A model generated the notes under the pieces. That model made no database searches and was not told the origin of the DNA. It saw only the letters and a program-made list of their open reading frames with translations. Both the position numbers and the translations under genes were made by a program. Below are positions 14,223 to 20,830 of a stretch of DNA of 39,695 bases, piece by piece; the first letter of the stretch is position 1, and each line of letters begins with the position of its first letter. This DNA comes from a virus. The DNA lies in the IMG/VR virus record IMGVR_UViG_3300027849_000022, positions 1 to 39,695 of that record; one strand, given 5' to 3'.

Positions 14223-15419
14223 ATGAAGGTAGGAATTATAATATCGCTAGCTAAGGAATACGAGAGTATGTGGATAAATGGCATTAAATTAAATGCACTT
14301 AATTTATCTAAAATGCTTAATCAAATAGATGGATTAGAAGTATACATTTTAGACGCGGGTAAAATTGTATCTGACTTAACAAAGGTAAGCTGGGATCATA
14401 CTAAATATAAAGTAGCTAAATTCGTAGATATGCAACATGAAGTGGATTTGTTATTTATGGTAGGTGCATCTTTACCTGATAGTAGAATATCAATAATGCG
14501 AGATAAAAACCCTAATTTAAAGATTATAAAATACCAATGTGGAAATAGTTATGTTGTGGATATGGAAAGAACTATATTTGAAACATTTAAAGAAGGTGAA
14601 TTACCATCATGGGATAGTAACCATGACGAGACGTGGATAATACCTCAACAGGAGTACCAAAATTTAGAATACTACAAGACTATATATAGACATGGTGATT
14701 CTCAAGTTAAAGTTGTTCCTTTTATATGGGATCCAGAGCCCCTGGAACAGCATGATATCCTATTAGCAAAATCAGGTAGGAACACTCCTAAATATATTCC
14801 AAAACCTAGAAAAGAAAAGAGATTATCGGTAATGGAACCAAATTTGAATGTGGTTAAATATTCAATGATACCTCTCATGATAGCTGAAAATGTATTTAGA
14901 GAATATGGAAAAGATGCATTTGATAAAATACAAATAGGATCAGGTAAAAAACTATTAAAGAATAGCTATTACATGGGAATGATTAAACTACTAGACCTAG
15001 TAAAATCAAACAATGACAAAATAAAATATGTTAGTAGATATCCAATATCTACATTCCTAGCAGATGGTACCGATATCGTAGTATCACATCAGTGGGAAAA
15101 CCCATTGAATTATGCATACTTAGACGCGATGTACTACGGGTACCCTATTATACACAACGCTGAGATGGTACAGGATGGCGGATATTACTATAAAGACTTT
15201 AATATATCAGACGGTGCTGAACAATTAAAACTTGCATTAAATGAACACGATAAAAATATAGAAGAATATCGTTTAAAAAATAAACCCGTATTAGAAAGAT
15301 ATATGTCAACTAACCCGGGAATAGTGAATACATATAAAAAATTAATAGATAACGTATTTAATAAAGACACTCATAAAATGTCATATGAATACAATTGGAA
15401 AACAAACTTATATAAATAA
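14223..15419 (+). CDS. DUF2827-like GT-B glycosyltransferase
   Basis: A 398-residue cytoplasmic protein resembling the DUF2827 family of predicted GT-B glycosyltransferases. It has an N-terminal MKVGIIISL..MWINGIKLNALNLSKML Rossmann start, a central RLSVMEPNLNVVKYSMIPL strand-helix, and a C-terminal donor-site region (VVSHQWENPLNYAYLDAMYYGYPIIHNAE, then GYYYKDFN). It overlaps the next glycosyltransferase gene by one base (TAATG), so the two are co-translated. Placed between fibre genes, it may glycosylate fibres or add sugars to hydroxymethylated DNA; acceptor and sugar cannot be read from the sequence. Confidence 0.8.
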   Translation: MKVGIIISLAKEYESMWINGIKLNALNLSKMLNQIDGLEVYILDAGKIVSDLTKVSWDHTKYKVAKFVDMQHEVDLLFMVGASLPDSRISIMRDKNPNLKIIKYQCGNSYVVDMERTIFETFKEGELPSWDSNHDETWIIPQQEYQNLEYYKTIYRHGDSQVKVVPFIWDPEPLEQHDILLAKSGRNTPKYIPKPRKEKRLSVMEPNLNVVKYSMIPLMIAENVFREYGKDAFDKIQIGSGKKLLKNSYYMGMIKLLDLVKSNNDKIKYVSRYPISTFLADGTDIVVSHQWENPLNYAYLDAMYYGYPIIHNAEMVQDGGYYYKDFNISDGAEQLKLALNEHDKNIEEYRLKNKPVLERYMSTNPGIVNTYKKLIDNVFNKDTHKMSYEYNWKTNLYK

Positions 15420-16198
15420 TGAATACTGAGGAAATATTAAACAGCATGGATAAAATTAAAGTATCTGTTGTAATGCAGGTAAATTTAAAAGACTATCCAG
15501 ATTCTAGAAGTGATGCTATTGGCAAATTCATAAGAGCAGTTGAAAGCTTTAGAAATCAAATATACAAAAATTGTGAGTTAATTATTGTATCTGACGGATG
15601 TCATAAAGCACATCAACAATATAACAGATCATGGTCTAATGAAAAAAACATAAGATTCATATTTCTTGATAGGGCAGACACTCCATTAATGTATGACGAC
15701 ATGGGAGAAGGTAGGAAATACTTTAGAGGTTTTGCAAGAGCCCTAGGGGTCGCAGCATCTTTAGGTACTATTGTATCTTACATGGATTCAGATGATTACT
15801 TATTACCAGAATTTACAATGACACAAATGTTAATATATAATTCTGCACCGGAAAAAGATTGGTGGATTAACACATCATGGTATGATCACTCAAATGTAGT
15901 TAACTCTAATCAGCATGATGGAACGGTTGTAGATCCAAAAACAATTGAATCAGTTAATTTAAAACAATTACCAGGATATTGGAAGCCGATGCAAACTAAA
16001 GAAAATAGAATAATAATGTCTCCTTGGTTATTTACACATAAAGCTACGTGTACTACTAAATGGAGGGATATTATATCAGATGTTATATCAGAGGACGTTG
16101 ATTTCCATAATAGATTAAGAGCAGAATATCCAAATGGAACTTCATATACTAGGCCAATATATGCAAGGTGCCACTATAAAAATATATGGGATGTTTAA
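15419..16198 (+). CDS. Family-2-like GT-A glycosyltransferase
   Basis: A 259-residue GT-A-fold protein: VSVVMQVNLKDYPDSR opening strand (16-30), ELIIVSDG at 53-60, and the metal/nucleotide-sugar DxD motif in YMDSDDYLLPEF (DSDD 123-126). Later EDVDFHNRLR corresponds to the catalytic-base region of GT2 enzymes. There is no membrane segment, so it acts in the cytoplasm. It is coupled to the DUF2827-like gene by a TAATG overlap and its last four bases overlap the convergent J-domain gene. Likely target is a phage fibre or DNA. Confidence 0.85.
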   Translation: MNTEEILNSMDKIKVSVVMQVNLKDYPDSRSDAIGKFIRAVESFRNQIYKNCELIIVSDGCHKAHQQYNRSWSNEKNIRFIFLDRADTPLMYDDMGEGRKYFRGFARALGVAASLGTIVSYMDSDDYLLPEFTMTQMLIYNSAPEKDWWINTSWYDHSNVVNSNQHDGTVVDPKTIESVNLKQLPGYWKPMQTKENRIIMSPWLFTHKATCTTKWRDIISDVISEDVDFHNRLRAEYPNGTSYTRPIYARCHYKNIWDV

Positions 16199-16770
16199 TC
16201 TTTATTAACAGATTTCATAAAAATAGCCGCACAGGTTTCTAAATACCCTTTCTTGATTTCCGGATCAGAGAGGGTATACCATTTATAAGCCATAGAGTTC
16301 TCATACATTGATATTTTACGTTTGATAGATTCTATGTTACTATTAATGTTATCAAAATGCGCTTCACTTAAATCTGTAATTTCAACATCTAATTCGTTAG
16401 CTACTTTTAATAGTAAACCCCAATCATATGTTAAATTAGCAAGATTCATATCTTCATAGCATTTCTTTAAAAAATTAGATTCCCTCTCTGAAATATCTTT
16501 AGTTAATTTGTCAGGATGGCATTTAACTGCTAGTTTTCTAAATATCTTTTTAAAGTCCTTATCTTCAAACTTAACTTCATCAATTTCCTCTATTTTTTTA
16601 GGAGGAACTGAGCCTTCCTTTGGTTGTAATGCCTCTAGAGCATCTTCATGACCATCATTCATAGCTTCCCTAAAATCAGACTCGGCGTCACACGATATGG
16701 ATAATATATCCTCAAGAGAGTCCATATGGTAAGTGTAGTCTCTTATTAATTTCCTAGTCATTGCATTCAT
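16195..16770 (-). CDS. J-domain-like protein on the minus strand
   Basis: The only convincing minus-strand gene in the window (191 residues). After an acidic N-terminal half, residues 72-105 (KDFKKIFRKLAVKCHPDKLT) carry the J-domain signature with HPD at 85-87, followed by a longer helical C-terminus (WGLLLKVANELDVEITD). HPD is the motif that activates Hsp70 ATPase, so it probably recruits host DnaK, perhaps for fibre folding given its place between fibre genes. Alternative start at the second Met (residue 4). It converges with the glycosyltransferase gene by a four-base overlap and is divergent to the next fibre gene. Confidence 0.82.
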   Translation of the reverse strand: MNAMTRKLIRDYTYHMDSLEDILSISCDAESDFREAMNDGHEDALEALQPKEGSVPPKKIEEIDEVKFEDKDFKKIFRKLAVKCHPDKLTKDISERESNFLKKCYEDMNLANLTYDWGLLLKVANELDVEITDLSEAHFDNINSNIESIKRKISMYENSMAYKWYTLSDPEIKKGYLETCAAIFMKSVNKD

Positions 16771-16908
16771 ACAATATTTATCAATATTATATTACAATAT
16801 TAAGTCGCGCCAGGAAGATATTCGTGAGCAATCCATGATATATAGAATTGATATGAAAGGAGTGAGGTTCCTTTCTAAGATGAACAAATAAAAAAAATAT
16901 AAAAATCT
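16771..16908. promoter_or_regulatory. Divergent intergenic region with leader hairpin
   Basis: This 138-base spacer must hold promoters for the minus-strand J-domain gene and the plus-strand fibre gene. GAAAGGA (16855-16861) pairs with TCCTTTC (16869-16875). The hairpin lies inside a 12-codon open frame (ATG 16853 to TAA) that could be a leader peptide, with a purine-rich AAAGGAG. No member of the TATATTTAC promoter family is present. Confidence 0.4.
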
Positions 16909-17673
16909 ATGTCACAAATTAAAATTAAGCAAATTCACGGCTTACAGTCTAAGCTTGACGCTTTAGACACACAATTGGCATCAGGTTCTTTAAAATCTTC
17001 TTATGTACAAAATGCCCATGGATATGCCGCAGGTGATGTTGTTGCATTTTTCGGAGGTTCTTGGGTCTTAGCAGATTCAAAGACAGCTGATAAGTTAGGA
17101 AGAATGGTTATAGAGTCTGTTGTTAACGCAAACGAATTCGTAGCAGTACAAATTGGTAATATTACAGTAGATTCTTGGTCTTTAGTACCAGGTTCTTTTT
17201 ATGTAGTAGATGATACTGAAACAGGATCAATTATAGAATTTCTTTCTATTTCAGATCCATTATTTCCATTTAGTAATCCTGTATTACAGGCAATTACTAC
17301 AACACAAGCGCAGGTTCTTCCATGGAGACCTAGTTTAGGAGCTGTTGCAATTGCACAAGGAACTGAATATACTCAAGCTGATTTAATACCAACACCATCT
17401 GATGGAGGAGTATCATCAACTGGTATTACTTTAGATTATACACCTTTTGCAGATTCAACTGTTCAAGTTTATATGAACGGTGTTGCAGTAACAGAATCTT
17501 ACGGTGACTTTACAGGGGATGTATTTTTCTCTGCAGACGGTGGAGCAACTTCAAAAGTTGTTGCAGACTTAGAAGCAGGAGATACATTATACTGGAACTC
17601 TGATAACGCAGGATATGAAATAGGTGAAGGCGATGCATTTGATATTGTATACGAAAGAAACTCATTAGACTAA
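16909..17673 (+). CDS. Fibre/baseplate-associated protein sharing end domains with its neighbours
   Basis: 254 residues, beta-rich. The N-terminus MSQIKIKQIHGLQSKLDAL resembles that of the Ala-rich fibre (12279), suggesting a shared virion-attachment motif. Residues about 170-254 (LDYTPFADSTVQVYMNGVAV, AGDTLYWN, FDIVYERN) align with the C-terminus of the 11349 protein. The central part (HGYAAGDVVAFFGGSWVLA) is a beta domain like those in phage fibre or decoration proteins. It lies 33 bases before the first collagen-like gene and may be its connector or tip. Confidence 0.78.
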   Translation: MSQIKIKQIHGLQSKLDALDTQLASGSLKSSYVQNAHGYAAGDVVAFFGGSWVLADSKTADKLGRMVIESVVNANEFVAVQIGNITVDSWSLVPGSFYVVDDTETGSIIEFLSISDPLFPFSNPVLQAITTTQAQVLPWRPSLGAVAIAQGTEYTQADLIPTPSDGGVSSTGITLDYTPFADSTVQVYMNGVAVTESYGDFTGDVFFSADGGATSKVVADLEAGDTLYWNSDNAGYEIGEGDAFDIVYERNSLD

Positions 17674-17706
17674 TTAAAAAGAAAAAATAAAATAAAAAAG
17701 TAAATT

Positions 17707-20700
17707 ATGGCAAATTCAGCATACATTTCTACGGCCGGCCCTCAAGGTAATCAGGGACCCCAGGGTGAGAATGGTTTCCAAGGTTTTCAAGGAGATCAAG
17801 GTTTCCAAGGAGAAACTGGCGATCAAGGTTTCCAGGGTGATCAAGGAGATCAAGGTTTTAAAGGAGATAAAGGTGATCAAGGAGAAAAAGGAGATCAAGG
17901 TTTTACCGGTGATCAAGGTTTTCAAGGAGATCAAGGTTTTAAAGGAGAAACTGGTGATCAAGGAGATCAAGGTTTTACCGGAGATCAAGGTTTTAAAGGA
18001 GAAACTGGTGATCAAGGAGATCAAGGTTTTACCGGAGATCAAGGAGAGACTGGAGATCAAGGTGATCAAGGTTTTACAGGTGATCAAGGTTTTAAAGGAG
18101 AAACTGGAGATCAAGGTGATCAAGGTTTCCAAGGTGATCAAGGTTTTAAAGGAGAAACTGGAGATCAAGGAGATCAAGGTTTCCAAGGAGAAACTGGAGA
18201 AAAAGGAGATCAAGGAGAAACTGGAGATCAAGGTGATCAAGGTTTTCAAGGAGATCAAGGTTTTAAAGGAGAAACTGGAGATCAAGGTGATCAAGGTTTT
18301 AAAGGTGATCAAGGAGAATATGGGGATCAAGGTTTCCAAGGTGATCAAGGTTTTAAAGGAGAAACTGGAGATCAAGGAGATCAAGGTTTTACCGGAGATC
18401 AAGGTTTCCAAGGTGATCAAGGTTTTAAAGGAGAAACTGGTGATCAAGGTGATCAAGGTTTTAAAGGAGATAAAGGTGATCAAGGAGAAACTGGAGATCA
18501 AGGTTTCCAAGGTGATCAAGGTTTTAAAGGAGAAACTGGAGATCAAGGAGATCAAGGTTTTCAAGGTGAAAAAGGAACTAAAGGTGATCAAGGTTTTAAA
18601 GGAGAAACTGGTGATCAAGGTGATCAAGGTTTTAAAGGAGATAAAGGTGATCAAGGAGAAACTGGAGATCAAGGTTTCAAGGGAGAAACTGGAGATCAAG
18701 GAGATCAAGGTTTTCAAGGTGAAAAAGGAACTAAAGGAGATCAAGGTTTTAAAGGAGATCAAGGTGAAGTAGGAGATCAAGGTTTCCAAGGAGAAACTGG
18801 AGATCAAGGAGATCAAGGTTTCAAAGGAGAAACTGGAGATCAAGGTTTTAAAGGTGATCAAGGTTTCAAAGGAGAAACTGGAGATCAAGGAGATCAAGGT
18901 TTCCAAGGTGAAAAAGGAACTAAAGGAGATCAAGGTTTCCAAGGTGAAAAAGGAACTAAAGGAGATCAAGGTTTTACCGGAGATCAAGGTGATCAAGGTT
19001 TTACCGGAGATCAAGGAGATCAAGGTTTCAAAGGAGATAAAGGTGATCAAGGAGATCAAGGTTTCAAAGGAGAAACTGGAGATCAAGGAGATCAAGGTTT
19101 TCAAGGTGAAAAAGGAACTAAAGGAGATAAAGGTGATCAAGGTGATCAAGGTTTCCAAGGAGATACTGGTTTAAAAGGTGATCAAGGTTTCAAAGGAGAA
19201 ACTGGAGATCAAGGAGATCAAGGAGATCAAGGTTTCAAAGGAGATAAAGGTGATAAAGGTGATCAAGGTTTCAAAGGAGAAACTGGAGATCAAGGAGATC
19301 AAGGTTTCCAAGGTGAAAAAGGAACTAAAGGTGATAAAGGTGATCAAGGTTTCAAAGGAGAAACTGGAGATCAAGGAGATCAAGGTTTCCAAGGTGAAAA
19401 AGGAACTAAAGGTGATAAAGGTGATCAAGGTTTCCAAGGAGATACTGGTTTAAAAGGTGATCAAGGTTTCAAAGGAGAAACTGGAGATCAAGGAGATCAA
19501 GGTTTCAAAGGAGAAACTGGAGATCAAGGTGATCAAGGTTTCCAAGGAGATACTGGTTTAAAAGGTGATCAAGGTTTCAAAGGAGAAACTGGAGATCAAG
19601 GAGATCAAGGTTTCAAAGGAGATAAAGGTGATAAAGGTGATCAAGGTTTCAAAGGAGAAACTGGAGATCAAGGAGATCAAGGTTTCCAAGGAGATACTGG
19701 TTTAAAAGGTGATCAAGGTTTCCAAGGAGATACTGGTTTAAAAGGTGATCAAGGTTTCAAAGGAGAAACTGGAGATCAAGGAGATCAAGGTTTCAAAGGA
19801 GAAACTGGAGATCAAGGTGATCAAGGTTTTAAAGGAGAAACTGGAGATCAAGGAGATCAAGGTTTTAAAGGAGAAACTGGAGATCAAGGTTTCCAAGGTG
19901 AAAAAGGAACTAAAGGAGATCAAGGTTTCCAAGGTGAAAAAGGAACTAAAGGAGATCAAGGTTTTACCGGAGATCAAGGTTTCCAAGGAGATCAAGGTTT
20001 TAAAGGAGAAACTGGAGATCAAGGTTTCCAAGGTGAAGTAGGAGAAAAAGGAGATCAAGGTTTTAAAGGAGATAAAGGTGATCAAGGAGATCAAGGTTTC
20101 CAAGGAGATACTGGTTTAAAAGGAGATCAAGGTTTCCAAGGAGATCAAGGTTTTAAAGGAGATAAAGGAGATAAAGGTGATCAAGGTTTCCAAGGTGAAA
20201 AAGGAACTAAAGGTGATCAAGGTGATCAAGGTTTCCAAGGTGAAAAAGGAACTAAAGGAGATCAAGGTTTCCAAGGTGAAAAAGGAACTAAAGGAGATCA
20301 AGGTTTCAAAGGAGATAAAGGTGATAAAGGTGATCAAGGTTTCCAAGGTGAAAAAGGAACTAAAGGAGATCAAGGTTTTAAAGGAGATAAAGGTGATCAA
20401 GGTGATCAAGGTTTCCAAGGTGAAAAAGGAACTAAAGGAGATCAAGGTTTCCAAGGTGAAAAAGGAACTAAAGGAGATCAAGGTTTCAAAGGAGAAACTG
20501 GAGATCAAGGAGATCAAGGTTTCCAAGGTGATAAAGGTGATAAAGGTTCTCAAGGTGCTGAATTATCTTTAATATCTGCATCTGGTATAGATATTGAAAA
20601 TACTGTACTAGGAGGTACTACTGATGTTGTTGATTTAGATGTTCAAGGAAAGGTAATATTATCTGCAAGTAAATTCAACTTAGGAAATGGAATAACAATT

Positions 20701-20745
20701 GACTCTGCCTCTGATGGTAGTATTAAATTTAACTTCCCATCTTAA
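17707..20745 (+). CDS. Giant collagen-like fibre protein, about 313 uninterrupted Gly-X-Y triplets
   Basis: After ten residues (MANSAYISTA) the protein runs in unbroken Gly-X-Y register to a 62-residue C-terminal domain (from AELSLISASG to KFNFPS). The 940 residues in between equal 313 triplets plus one Gly. Triplets come from a tiny set (GDQ, GFQ, GFK, GET, GDK, GEK, GTK); proline occurs only in the first few, in X. Lys and Thr are in Y. This predicts a collagen triple helix close to 270 nm long, stabilised by Lys-Asp/Glu pairs instead of hydroxyproline, with the C-terminal domain as trimeriser or tip. It heads a run of four collagen-like genes. All other frames over this gene, including a 480-codon antisense one, are repeat artefacts. 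Confidence 0.95.
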   Translation: MANSAYISTAGPQGNQGPQGENGFQGFQGDQGFQGETGDQGFQGDQGDQGFKGDKGDQGEKGDQGFTGDQGFQGDQGFKGETGDQGDQGFTGDQGFKGETGDQGDQGFTGDQGETGDQGDQGFTGDQGFKGETGDQGDQGFQGDQGFKGETGDQGDQGFQGETGEKGDQGETGDQGDQGFQGDQGFKGETGDQGDQGFKGDQGEYGDQGFQGDQGFKGETGDQGDQGFTGDQGFQGDQGFKGETGDQGDQGFKGDKGDQGETGDQGFQGDQGFKGETGDQGDQGFQGEKGTKGDQGFKGETGDQGDQGFKGDKGDQGETGDQGFKGETGDQGDQGFQGEKGTKGDQGFKGDQGEVGDQGFQGETGDQGDQGFKGETGDQGFKGDQGFKGETGDQGDQGFQGEKGTKGDQGFQGEKGTKGDQGFTGDQGDQGFTGDQGDQGFKGDKGDQGDQGFKGETGDQGDQGFQGEKGTKGDKGDQGDQGFQGDTGLKGDQGFKGETGDQGDQGDQGFKGDKGDKGDQGFKGETGDQGDQGFQGEKGTKGDKGDQGFKGETGDQGDQGFQGEKGTKGDKGDQGFQGDTGLKGDQGFKGETGDQGDQGFKGETGDQGDQGFQGDTGLKGDQGFKGETGDQGDQGFKGDKGDKGDQGFKGETGDQGDQGFQGDTGLKGDQGFQGDTGLKGDQGFKGETGDQGDQGFKGETGDQGDQGFKGETGDQGDQGFKGETGDQGFQGEKGTKGDQGFQGEKGTKGDQGFTGDQGFQGDQGFKGETGDQGFQGEVGEKGDQGFKGDKGDQGDQGFQGDTGLKGDQGFQGDQGFKGDKGDKGDQGFQGEKGTKGDQGDQGFQGEKGTKGDQGFQGEKGTKGDQGFKGDKGDKGDQGFQGEKGTKGDQGFKGDKGDQGDQGFQGEKGTKGDQGFQGEKGTKGDQGFKGETGDQGDQGFQGDKGDKGSQGAELSLISASGIDIENTVLGGTTDVVDLDVQGKVILSASKFNLGNGITIDSASDGSIKFNFPS
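17737..20556 (+). repeat. 9-base-periodic collagen-coding repeat array
   Basis: Nearly the whole array is built from 9-base units such as GGAGATCAA, GGTTTCCAA, GGTTTTAAA and GGAGAAACT, arranged in higher-order blocks of 27-45 bases. Gln is always CAA after the first few codons, Gly always GGA or GGT. Each GDQ triplet contains a GATC, giving a very high density of that tetramer. Such arrays are prone to expansion, contraction and assembly collapse. Confidence 0.9.
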
Positions 20746-20749
20746 TAAA

Positions 20750-20796
20750 ATTATTAAATCTTGCAGGTAATTAATATGCCTGCAAGATTAAATAAT
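20750..20796 (+). other. Long intergenic hairpin between collagen genes 1 and 2
   Basis: An 18-base arm (20750-20767, ending ATCTTGCAGG) pairs with 20779-20796 (starting CCTGCAAGAT) with one mismatch and an 11-base loop. No T run follows, so it is not a classical terminator; it may be an RNA-processing or mRNA-stability element between two highly expressed structural genes. Confidence 0.6.
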
Positions 20797-20830
20797 ATTA
20801 AATTAAATCTATAAAAAATAAAAAATAAAC

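Noticed and set aside
17716-19158. 480-codon antisense open frame and several long forward off-frame ORFs in the collagen gene
   Set aside because: They arise because 9-base periodic repeats avoid stop codons in all frames; the proteins are Lys/Ile/Val or Leu/Ser/Phe-only repeats with no independent support.
17737-20556. Possible CRISPR or satellite array
   Set aside because: The repetition is coding, in a perfect Gly-X-Y register, with no constant repeat plus unique spacer structure.
20776-20814. 12-codon open frame in the spacer between collagen genes
   Set aside because: Overlaps the hairpin, no conserved context, likely chance in AT-rich DNA.
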